A stretch of DNA of 9,132 bases, from positions 1-9,132 of the forward strand of contig RDYC01000260.1 of assembly GCA_004293295.1 (NCBI GenBank), in the 5' to 3' direction. The position numbers were made by a program, and so were the translations under genes. Within the stretch, counting starts at the first letter, position 1. Each line of letters opens with the position of its first letter. The notes beneath the pieces were generated by a model. It was given only the letters and a program-made list of their open reading frames with translations, was not told the DNA's origin and did no database searches. Below, piece by piece: positions 1 to 6,005 of this stretch. Origin of the DNA: Bacteroidota bacterium. GTDB taxonomy: Bacteria > Bacteroidota > Bacteroidia > UKL13-3.

Positions 1-1
1 T

Positions 2-1891
2 TTAAACAATGGTGAAGAAGCATTTAAAATCGAGTTATTAATAAAACTCCTCGAATCTGAGATTAAGAAAAGTACGGCTATATCTGTTTCAAGTTTAGAT
101 GTCATAAATTGGCTAGTAAGTCAAGACTTTTTAATTCCACTAGTTAATGAAAGAATATGTTTCTTTCATCAGTCTGTAACTGAATATTTGGCTGCAACTA
201 AACTCGCTTCACTTTTTGTTGATAATAACAATATCTTAAGGGAAAAACTAAGTTTTAGACGTTGGGATCAGGCATTATTTCTATGTTTAAGTTTATTAGA
301 AAAAGAAGAGGCTGATCAGTTTTTAGAAACAATAATATCCATTGACTTTGAGTTAGCATTATCAGCTGTAAAGTATTTAGAAGATAATACAAAAGAAATT
401 GTAGAGCGCCTTTTAAATGAAATTAACACCACAACAGCTAAAGATTGGGAATGGCAAAATCAGATCGGAAATAGATTAAGGAATAGTTTACCTATCGCAG
501 TGTCGCATATCACCGTTTTAAAGCAACTAATTGAAAAGGGTAATACACTAGGTGGTTCAGCCGCAGGTTGTTTAATAGACTTGCTAGGAACTGATTTCAA
601 AAATGAAGCGTTCAATTTATTAGTTGATTTTTGTGATGATTATAACTTTTGTTCTGAAATAGGTAGAAGTGTCAAAAAATATGTAACAGAAGATGATATT
701 CCTAAACTTTTAACCCTGTGTCAGAGAGTACAACAAAAATTTGAAAACCACGAAATCAAAAAAATTGAAGGATTTGACTCTGCGTTAGGTGGTATTATTG
801 AAGGCTTCAACCCAGAAATAGTTTTTTCTTCATTTTATAACCGAAGTCTAAAGCTTAAAGATCAAGAGGTACAAATTGAAGTTTTGTTCGAGTACTTAAG
901 AGAATGTAGGAATAATGAAGGGCTTAAAATGTGTGTAGAACTCTTATCAGCAGGTGCAGACCAAGTTGCTTTCGAAATACACATGATCATACATTTTGCA
1001 AAAGAAGAAGATAACATTGACTATTCAATTATTGAACCAAAACATATCAGTTCCCTACTATCAATTGTTAAGAAAGAGAGTACAGAACGTTCGGATTGGG
1101 CGCTAAGTTCTTTACACGATATATTTTCAAAGAGAAAAGATTTAAAAGCAATTGTTGAGGTAGAAATAAGTAAGACTAATGGGGTTTTAAAAGCTGCCTT
1201 GTGCTATTCAATCTCTGAATCTAAAGAACATGTTTTAGTATTCCAAGCGCTTGAAGAACTTTTAATGATGGATCCTAGTAGTCTCCAAAAAGAAAACTTT
1301 GAACTATTATCTCGTATGGAAAGCTTAGACTGGATTGGTCATGAAGAACTTTTTGTAAAGCTATTAAAATTGAGAAATGTAAAATTAGCCTACAATTTGT
1401 GTAACAAACTTGCTTTAGAACATGATGATGTAAGTGGTTTCGTAATAGATATTGGGCCAATAAATTGGTGGCTTGAATGGTTTGCCGAGTTTATAAAATC
1501 GAATAGCGAAGAGTGGATGTTTACGGATCGGGTGCCAAGGGTAATTACTTCTCATATATCTAAAGACAAAAGACAGGAATTGATTTCAGAGTTTAATAAT
1601 CCAAAGTCTAAATATCGGAAAATATTAAGTCAGGTAGTTCTTATAAGAATGCCCGACTTGAAATTGGAAGACTTTACCAAAGAAAGTTTGTCTTATTTGT
1701 TTGAAGAACTTAAAACTAAGAGAATAGACTTCCTAGACCGAAGCATTTTATCTGATATTGCAACTGAACAATTTGTAATTGAACGAATGTTACCATTGTT
1801 AACAAATATGGAAGGAGTTGGACATAAGAACTTAGAAAAATTAATTGAGAGAATAGGCAAAAAACACAAACGAAGATATCTAGTGCAATAA
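2..1891 (+). CDS. C-terminal part of a STAND/NACHT-type NTPase with a long helical sensor region (5' end outside window)
   Basis: The reading frame is open from base 2 to a TAA at 1889-1891, giving 629 visible residues. A TTG at 188 is an internal codon, not the start. Visible residues 30-65 look like the winged-helix end of a NACHT/STAND module and finish in FFHQSVTEYLAATKLA (residues 54-69), a good match to the FxHxSxxEYLAA signature that closes this domain in many NACHT proteins. The remaining ~560 residues are rich in predicted helices (leucine, glutamate and lysine patterns, paired WW at 489-490) and resemble a HEAT/TPR-like solenoid. The tail is basic (about 617-626). STAND proteins use such solenoids to sense a trigger and oligomerise through the NTPase; many bacterial ones defend against phage. 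The P-loop, Walker B and any effector domain lie upstream and are not seen. GC is low (19 of 60 in 781-840). The NACHT-type call is fairly firm; the defence role is inference. Confidence 0.75.
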   Translation, partial: LNNGEEAFKIELLIKLLESEIKKSTAISVSSLDVINWLVSQDFLIPLVNERICFFHQSVTEYLAATKLASLFVDNNNILREKLSFRRWDQALFLCLSLLEKEEADQFLETIISIDFELALSAVKYLEDNTKEIVERLLNEINTTTAKDWEWQNQIGNRLRNSLPIAVSHITVLKQLIEKGNTLGGSAAGCLIDLLGTDFKNEAFNLLVDFCDDYNFCSEIGRSVKKYVTEDDIPKLLTLCQRVQQKFENHEIKKIEGFDSALGGIIEGFNPEIVFSSFYNRSLKLKDQEVQIEVLFEYLRECRNNEGLKMCVELLSAGADQVAFEIHMIIHFAKEEDNIDYSIIEPKHISSLLSIVKKESTERSDWALSSLHDIFSKRKDLKAIVEVEISKTNGVLKAALCYSISESKEHVLVFQALEELLMMDPSSLQKENFELLSRMESLDWIGHEELFVKLLKLRNVKLAYNLCNKLALEHDDVSGFVIDIGPINWWLEWFAEFIKSNSEEWMFTDRVPRVITSHISKDKRQELISEFNNPKSKYRKILSQVVLIRMPDLKLEDFTKESLSYLFEELKTKRIDFLDRSILSDIATEQFVIERMLPLLTNMEGVGHKNLEKLIERIGKKHKRRYLVQ

Positions 1892-1898
1892 GAAAACC

Positions 1899-1924
1899 TG
1901 CACATAACAGCGGTAACTGTTGCA
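1899..1924. repeat. Short bulged inverted repeat after the STAND gene
   Basis: AACAG (1906-1910) pairs with CTGTT (1917-1921) around a 6-base loop. TGC (1899-1901) can extend the stem with GCA (1922-1924) if ACAT (1902-1905) is bulged out. It begins 8 bp past the stop codon. The bulged stem with AAC/GTT cores is loosely like one half of an integron attC site, but the consensus boxes are not matched. Confidence 0.35.
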
Positions 1925-1927
1925 CAA

Positions 1928-1992
1928 CTTAAATCAAAACTGCTAAAAGCTGTTTTTGAAGCAAAAAGGCAAGTGTTTAGCAGCGATTTAAG
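1928..1992. repeat. Two-part imperfect inverted repeat (65 bp)
   Basis: The outer arms CTTAAATC (1928-1935) and GATTTAAG (1985-1992) are perfectly complementary over 8 bp. The inner arms GCTAAA (1942-1947) and TTTAGC (1976-1981) are perfectly complementary over 6 bp. They are separated by unequal spacers (6 bases on the left, 3 on the right) and close a 28-base central loop. Two paired blocks with unequal spacers recall the layout of recombination sites that act as folded single strands. It may instead be a degenerate intergenic repeat. Confidence 0.45.
1934..1959 (+). terminator. Candidate rho-independent terminator of the STAND gene
   Basis: AAAAC-T-GCT (1936-1944) pairs with AGC-T-GTTTT (1948-1956) around an AAA loop, with one T-T mismatch, and runs into five T residues (1953-1957). 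It lies about 45 bp past the STAND stop codon in the right orientation. The stem has few GC pairs, so it would be weak. It shares its left arm with the larger inverted repeat at 1928-1992, so only one of the two folds can form at a time. Confidence 0.4.
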
Positions 1993-2015
1993 AGCGTTTC
2001 ATTATTGTATCCCCA

Positions 2016-2054
2016 GCCCACGCCCATTTTAACCTACGTGTGTAAACTATCCCT
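2016..2054 (+). repeat. 39-bp direct repeat, copy 1
   Basis: This segment matches 2722-2760 at 37 of 39 positions. The differences are A2036 versus G2742 and T2050 versus A2756. A run of four C lies just before both copies, with one extra base in copy 1. The copies are 706 bp apart and bracket the 162-aa gene. It contains CACG...CGTG arms (2019-2022 and 2037-2040). Confidence 0.9.
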
Positions 2055-2125
2055 GCTCGCATACATCCCGTAACCTGCAATGCGTGTGAGGAAGTTATAA
2101 TCATGTGTAAATAAACATTTTCTTT

Positions 2126-2148
2126 GTCCCAGACCACAGGTCTGCGAC
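2126..2148. repeat. Strong 10-bp hairpin, REP-like palindrome
   Basis: GTCCCAGACC (2126-2135) pairs with GGTCTGCGAC (2139-2148) at 9 of 10 positions (one C-C mismatch) around a 3-base ACA loop. It is the most stable and most GC-rich structure in this AT-rich interval. No T-run follows directly (the nearest is TTTTT at 2162-2166), so a terminator role is doubtful. It has the form of a dispersed intergenic palindrome, which only a genome-wide search can show. Confidence 0.5.
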
Positions 2149-2228
2149 AGCTCTGGTTGCATTTTTGTGCTTCGAAATTCTTACCTTCGATAATCTACAA
2201 CAATAAGGTACAATTATAAAACAAGATT

Positions 2229-2717
2229 ATGGCAGAATCCCCATCTTTAAAAAGAGAAGTAATCTTAATTCTACTTGGTGCGATTATATCGGCAACAACA
2301 GCATTTCTTACCAGTTCATTTGATGCAAAACGTGAAGATAAAAGGGCTAACATTCAAAAGAAAATGGAATTAAATGATCAAATTTCAAAAGACATAGGAA
2401 AAAGATTATTCCTTTCATATAGACTTTACAAGGGAACTCGAGACAAAGACTCAACCCTGAATGACGCTCTTCTTCAATACCAGCAATCAAAAGAAGAATG
2501 GAACCTTAAAATATATTCTTATCAATCTCTATTAAAGCATTATTACGGAGAATCAATAAAAGTTGAGTTTATAACCTATATTTATAATCCACTTATTAAA
2601 TTAGGACAAGATGCGGAGTACAATAGAATAGATTCAACTTTTCAAAAACGATATATTGATCTCCAAAATAGAAATATAGAATTTATTAGTAAAATATACG
2701 ATTTAACAGAAAAGTGA
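2229..2717 (+). CDS. Unrecognised small protein with one N-terminal membrane segment (162 aa)
   Basis: I do not recognise the family. The ATG at 2229 follows an AT-rich leader without Shine-Dalgarno, and TGA ends the gene at 2715-2717. Residues 11-30 are a clear hydrophobic helix rich in I, L and A, with K8 R9 before it and a much stronger basic cluster after it (K34, R35, K38, R39, K44, K45). The positive-inside rule therefore leaves topology uncertain, with a cytoplasmic C-terminal part slightly favoured. No lipobox is seen. Residues 32-162 are charged, tyrosine-rich and probably helical or coiled coil. The gene is very AT-rich (15 G+C of 60 in 2521-2580), like the STAND gene and unlike the genes to the right. 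It is bracketed by the 39-bp direct repeats. The gap of 337 bp with a possible terminator argues against an operon with the STAND gene. Confidence 0.7.
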   Translation: MAESPSLKREVILILLGAIISATTAFLTSSFDAKREDKRANIQKKMELNDQISKDIGKRLFLSYRLYKGTRDKDSTLNDALLQYQQSKEEWNLKIYSYQSLLKHYYGESIKVEFITYIYNPLIKLGQDAEYNRIDSTFQKRYIDLQNRNIEFISKIYDLTEK

Positions 2718-2721
2718 CCCC

Positions 2722-2760
2722 GCCCACGCCCATTTTAACCTGCGTGTGTAAACTAACCCT
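2722..2760 (+). repeat. 39-bp direct repeat, copy 2, at the composition boundary
   Basis: This is the second copy of the repeat at 2016-2054, with 37 of 39 identities. It fills the 48-bp gap between the stop of the 162-aa gene (2717) and the stop of the convergent phosphoesterase gene (2766). A perfect 5-bp inverted pair lies inside, CACGC (2725-2729) and GCGTG (2742-2746). The base change in copy 1 breaks the last pair of that stem, so the stem is not conserved between the copies. No T-tract follows on either strand, so it is not a clear terminator. Confidence 0.9.
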
Positions 2761-2765
2761 TCCCC

Positions 2766-3839
2766 CTACCAACTGATTTCGCTCAACATAATGCGTTGCT
2801 CCGCACGAAGTGTATTGCTTTTGTCCCAAATTTGCATGGTAATGGTGGGGTCGGCCGCCTCCCAATTGATGGTGATTAAGCCAAAATGGTTTTCCATTAC
2901 CGGGCCGGCTATTCGGTTTTGGTTGGGCGTGGCAAACTCCCATGTTGAAGACAATCCACTGGAAGTAACATCGTAAATAGGGTATTGGCCCTCGGTGGTT
3001 AAACGCGATATTTCACCATAATGCACATCGCCCGAAATAAACAACACCCCACCTGCACGGGTGCTTTTTAACAGGTTTAACAAGCGTTGTTGTTCATGGG
3101 GAAAATTGGCCCATGCCTCGTAACCATTGTAAGTAATGCCAAATTGCGAACCCGAACCGATAATCCTTACATCAGCCGGCTTGCGAAGCTCCTCTTCCAA
3201 CCATTCCCATTGCTCCTCGCCCAATAAGGTGGAATCGCTGTTGGTATGTGGTGAATACTGCATGCGGTAAAAAAAAGCCTTATCATTTTTATGCGACCCA
3301 TTGTATGATTTCAGGTTATCCCTAAAAGTTCTCACATCCAACAATATCACCTGCAAGGTTTTTCCATTGGCCGTGTAGGTGTAAGCATGATAAATCCCTT
3401 GGTGTTTTCTACGCGAGCTCTGGGCCGGCTCTTCAAAAAAATCTAAAAACACTTGCTTCGATTGTGCTTTCTTAGGAAAATGCCGGCCGGCATCATTTTG
3501 TCCATAATCATGGTCGTCCCAGGTGGCCACAATCGGTACATTTTTTTTCAGGTTTTGGTACGAAGGTTTGCTCCCTAACCGTTGATATATGGCAGCCAGG
3601 GTATCCATATTGTCGGTATCGGCATACACGTTATCGCCCAAAAACACAAACAAATCCGGCTGGTGCGAAACAATGGTATTAAAAATAGAGAGGCTCCTGT
3701 TTTGGTGTCCGCATGAGCCAAACGCAATTTTAGCCACCGCTGTTTGGGCAAAGCTTGTGTTGATATGGCCCACACCAAACAGCAACAGCCAACAAAAACC
3801 CGTTGCGATGCTGCAGCGATTAAAAAGTGTTACTTTCAT
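2766..3839 (-). CDS. Secreted PhoD-like alkaline phosphatase / metallophosphoesterase (357 aa)
   Basis: Predicted to hydrolyse phosphomonoesters or diesters outside the cytoplasm. Residues 1-32 form a signal peptide (basic start, hydrophobic core 11-22, cleavage near SFAQ). The PhoD metallophosphatase motifs appear in order: FGSCGHQ (40-46), LGDNVYAD (67-74), WDDHDYGQND (107-116), LLDVRTFRD (166-174) and SGDVHYGE (269-276). C43 and Y72 fall where PhoD iron ligands are expected by motif position; the Asp, Asn and His residues fit the remaining metal sites. At 357 residues it is much shorter than classical PhoD and lacks its N-terminal extra domain, so it is a minimal single-domain form common in Bacteroidota. 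The start at 3839 has no Shine-Dalgarno. It is divergent from the bestrophin gene and convergent with the 162-aa gene. Family call is firm; substrate is unknown. Confidence 0.9.
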   Translation of the reverse strand: MKVTLFNRCSIATGFCWLLLFGVGHINTSFAQTAVAKIAFGSCGHQNRSLSIFNTIVSHQPDLFVFLGDNVYADTDNMDTLAAIYQRLGSKPSYQNLKKNVPIVATWDDHDYGQNDAGRHFPKKAQSKQVFLDFFEEPAQSSRRKHQGIYHAYTYTANGKTLQVILLDVRTFRDNLKSYNGSHKNDKAFFYRMQYSPHTNSDSTLLGEEQWEWLEEELRKPADVRIIGSGSQFGITYNGYEAWANFPHEQQRLLNLLKSTRAGGVLFISGDVHYGEISRLTTEGQYPIYDVTSSGLSSTWEFATPNQNRIAGPVMENHFGLITINWEAADPTITMQIWDKSNTLRAEQRIMLSEISW

Positions 3840-3853
3840 AATTTTAGCAAAAG

Positions 3854-3879
3854 TGCTTGATAAAACTTACATTCAAGCA
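3854..3879. promoter_or_regulatory. 7-bp inverted repeat in the divergent promoter region, possible operator
   Basis: TGCTTGA (3854-3860) and TCAAGCA (3873-3879) are perfectly complementary with 12 bases between, so the half-site centres are 19 bp apart. The pair lies between the start of the PhoD-like gene (3839, leftward) and the bestrophin start (3951, rightward), where a regulator of both could bind. Near matches to the -7 box (TTAATTTG at 3900-3907) are too weak to place either promoter. Confidence 0.35.
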
Positions 3880-3950
3880 TACAAATTATGATAATATTCT
3901 TAATTTGTTGCCAGAATACCAAGGTTAATTTTCCAATCTTAATCAGTTTT

Positions 3951-4973
3951 ATGCATACCGGCAAAAATTATTCTTTTTTTGAAGTACTTTATTGGACGCG
4001 CAGAGACATCATCGCGTTGTGCCTTATTTCAGCCGTACCAACTTGTTGTTACATTTTATTAGATTGGTATTGGTTGGCTATACCATGGCTTCCTGTTGCA
4101 TTGTTAGGTACAGCAGTGGCCTTTGTGGTGGGCTTTAAAAACAATGCCTCCTACGATAGGATGTGGGATGCCCGCAAGGCTTGGGGATCCATTGTAAATG
4201 CCAGCCGCTCATGGGGCATTATGGTAAAAAACTACATCAGCAACAAACATGCGCTTCAACCCATAACTGCAGCAGAATTGCTGGAAGAACAAAAACAACT
4301 CATTAACAGGCATGTGGCGTGGCTCACTGCCTTGCGCTACCAATTGCGTGAACCGCGCATTTGGGAAGCCATATACAAAAAACACAATGCAGAGTATAAA
4401 GACAAATGGTTTGAAGTGGAAGAGCATAAGACCAAAATGGAAGATGCCCTTAAACCCTTACTTTCTGCTGAAGAGTATGAAAAGGTATTGGGCAAAAGCA
4501 ACCGTGCCGCACAAATTATTGCCTTGCAATCAGCGCACCTGCAACATTTGTTGGATAAGGGACTGATTGAAGATTTTCGCCACATGGAGCTCGCTAAAAT
4601 GTTGGTAGAATTTTATACCCAGCAAGGCGTTTCGGAGCGAATAAAAAACTTTCCTTACCCGAGGCAATTTGCCACCCTAAACTTATGGTTTATTAAAATT
4701 TTTATCATGCTGATTCCGCTGGGTATGTTACAAGAATTTGAAAAACTGGGCGGCAACCTCATTTGGTTATCCATTCCGTTTAGTGCATTGGCCGGATGGA
4801 TTTTTACCACCTTAGAAAAAATTGGAGAAAGCACTGAAAGCCCTTTTGAAGGCAGTGCCAATGATGTACCCATCACTTCCATTTCGCGCACCATAGAAAT
4901 TGACTTGAAAGAAATGTTTAATTACGAAAACATTCCACCCGCACTTAAACCCAACAACAATATTGTTACTTAA
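3951..4973 (+). CDS. Bestrophin-family anion channel (340 aa)
   Basis: Inner-membrane protein of the bestrophin (RFP-TM) family, which forms pentameric ligand- or Ca-gated chloride channels in eukaryotes and related ion channels in bacteria. I start it at the ATG at 3951 (MHTGKNYSFFEVLYWTRRDI), because homologues begin this way. An in-frame ATG at 3888 would add 21 unlikely residues. In this numbering, hydrophobic segments lie at about 20-38 and 44-62, followed by the family signature GFKNNASYDRMWDARKAWG (61-79). A long charged helical cytoplasmic region follows, then PYPRQFATLNLWFIKIF with a third membrane segment, a fourth near PFSALAGWIF, and the closing GESTESPFEG...NDVPI segment typical of bacterial bestrophins. 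Length is near the family norm. Its stop overlaps the stop of the opposite corA gene by 4 bp. Function assigned by family only; ion selectivity cannot be read. Confidence 0.9.
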   Translation: MHTGKNYSFFEVLYWTRRDIIALCLISAVPTCCYILLDWYWLAIPWLPVALLGTAVAFVVGFKNNASYDRMWDARKAWGSIVNASRSWGIMVKNYISNKHALQPITAAELLEEQKQLINRHVAWLTALRYQLREPRIWEAIYKKHNAEYKDKWFEVEEHKTKMEDALKPLLSAEEYEKVLGKSNRAAQIIALQSAHLQHLLDKGLIEDFRHMELAKMLVEFYTQQGVSERIKNFPYPRQFATLNLWFIKIFIMLIPLGMLQEFEKLGGNLIWLSIPFSALAGWIFTTLEKIGESTESPFEGSANDVPITSISRTIEIDLKEMFNYENIPPALKPNNNIVT

Positions 4974-5905
4974 AACAAATTCTTCTTTCTAAAATAAAGC
5001 ACCCCTAAACCCGATAAAGCAATGGCAATAAGCATCACAATCCAAAACGCATTGGTGTTGTTTTGAAAAGGCAACACCACATTCATGCCATACAAGCTGG
5101 CCACCAAAATAGGCAACGACAAAATAATAGTTACCGAAGTTAAAAAACGGATGGTGATATTGAGGTTATTGGAGATAATAGACGAATGCGCCCCCATCAT
5201 GCTACCTAAAATATTGCTGTAAATCTTAGACATTTCAATGGCTTGTTTGGTTTCAATAATTACATCCTCAATCAACTCGCGTTCATTTTCGCGCAAGCTG
5301 CTCATCATGCTTAATTGTTGCAAACGAGCCATCATCAACTCATTGCTTTTTAATGAGGTGGTAAAATAAACCAAGCTCTTCTCAAAATTAAGCAACTGCA
5401 ACAACTCCCTGTTTCGGGTTGATTTGTGCAAGGTGAGTTGAATTTCGTCAGCCTTGTTGTTGATGTTTTTAAGGTAACGCAAAAACAACGTAGCTGATTT
5501 TAAAAAGATTTGCAACACCATGCGTTCACGCATAGCCGTATTCAGGCTTTTGATGCGTTGCTCTACAAAAGCTTGGGTTACCTCAGTTGGTTTGCTGGAA
5601 ACCGTTACAATTAAATCCCGTTTAAATACAATACCTAACGGCAAGGTGTGGTAAGGCCAGTCGGCATCCCAACCTAACTCAAAGGGAACCCTGCAAACAA
5701 TCAGCAAACAATTTTTATGCTGCTCCACACGCGGGCTTTCGTCAGCATCCAAGGGATCTGTTAACAGCTCCGTAGCAATCAGTAATTTCTGCGCCAAATA
5801 CTCAATTTCTTCGGGAGTAGGGCTCACCACATTTACCCAACAATCCCTTTCAACGCCATTTATTTCGATGAGTTGGTTGCCGCTCGTTTTAAAGTATTGA
5901 ATCAT
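4970..5905 (-). CDS. corA: CorA-type magnesium/cobalt channel (311 aa)
   Basis: Pentameric inner-membrane channel for Mg2+ and related divalent cations. A soluble N-terminal domain (about 1-110) is followed by a long helical stretch with many charged residues (about 110-250), then two C-terminal membrane helices (about 254-272 and 286-305). The YGMN signature lies at 272-275, at the end of the first helix, as required for the selectivity filter. The loop after it, VVLPFQNNTNAF, carries no acidic residue and lacks the MPE of classical CorA. The basic tail FRKKNLF puts the C-terminus inside. Length is normal. The start at 5905 is the first ATG in frame after a likely promoter at 5966-5997. The TamL-like gene ends 100 bp upstream on the same strand, so corA probably has its own promoter. 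Its stop codon overlaps that of the bestrophin gene, placing two ion channels tail to tail. Confidence 0.92.
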   Translation of the reverse strand: MIQYFKTSGNQLIEINGVERDCWVNVVSPTPEEIEYLAQKLLIATELLTDPLDADESPRVEQHKNCLLIVCRVPFELGWDADWPYHTLPLGIVFKRDLIVTVSSKPTEVTQAFVEQRIKSLNTAMRERMVLQIFLKSATLFLRYLKNINNKADEIQLTLHKSTRNRELLQLLNFEKSLVYFTTSLKSNELMMARLQQLSMMSSLRENERELIEDVIIETKQAIEMSKIYSNILGSMMGAHSSIISNNLNITIRFLTSVTIILSLPILVASLYGMNVVLPFQNNTNAFWIVMLIAIALSGLGVLYFRKKNLF

Positions 5906-5965
5906 AAAGCCACAAGGTTACCCTTTTAAATTGTACAAAAGCAGTGAGTGGTGTTAATTTTTCTT

Positions 5966-5997
5966 CAAATTTAGTTGATTGTTTGTACCAACCCCAA
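5966..5997 (-). promoter_or_regulatory. Predicted Bacteroidota-type promoter of corA
   Basis: On the minus strand TAAATTTG (5973 to 5966) matches the Bacteroidota -7 consensus TAnnTTTG at every fixed base. A TTG at 5997-5995, 21 bases upstream, fits the -33 element spacing. Transcription would begin near 5959 and leave a leader of roughly 54 nt before the corA ATG at 5905. It is the only full match I found in an intergenic gap of the window. Confidence 0.45.
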
Positions 5998-6005
5998 CAA
6001 TTTGT

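Larger units (their letters stand above)
1892..2228. other. 337-bp non-coding stretch rich in inverted repeats
   Basis: I see no credible gene on either strand between the STAND gene and the small membrane-protein gene. The stretch holds a short bulged hairpin just after the stop (1899-1924), a long two-part inverted repeat (1928-1992) with a T-tailed hairpin inside it, the first copy of a 39-bp direct repeat (2016-2054) and a strong 10-bp hairpin (2126-2148). The promoter of the downstream gene should lie in the last ~80 bases, but no clear TAnnTTTG/TTG pair is visible there. Confidence 0.6.

Noticed and set aside
188..1891. Complete 567-aa gene starting at the TTG at 188
   Set aside because: The frame is open all the way to the left edge, and the TTG codes for the leucine of the EYLAA motif inside a domain, so the gene is a 5'-truncated fragment.
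1892..2228. CRISPR array in the repeat-rich gap
   Set aside because: There are no regularly spaced repeats; the two direct-repeat copies are 706 bp apart with a gene between them.
2011..2760. Insertion sequence or composite transposon bounded by the direct repeats
   Set aside because: There is no transposase, no terminal inverted repeat pair and no short target-site duplication; 39-bp direct repeats alone do not make an IS.
2686..2943. 85-aa minus-strand reading frame across the second direct repeat
   Set aside because: It overlaps the 3' part of the PhoD-like gene in another frame and has low-complexity, non-family sequence.
3900..3907. TTAATTTG as a -7 promoter box for the bestrophin gene
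   Set aside because: It misses one fixed base of TAnnTTTG and has no TTG element at the right distance upstream.
3888..3950. Upstream extension of the bestrophin gene from the ATG at 3888
   Set aside because: The extra 21 residues are unlike any bestrophin N-terminus, while the ATG at 3951 gives the expected MHTGKNYSFF start.
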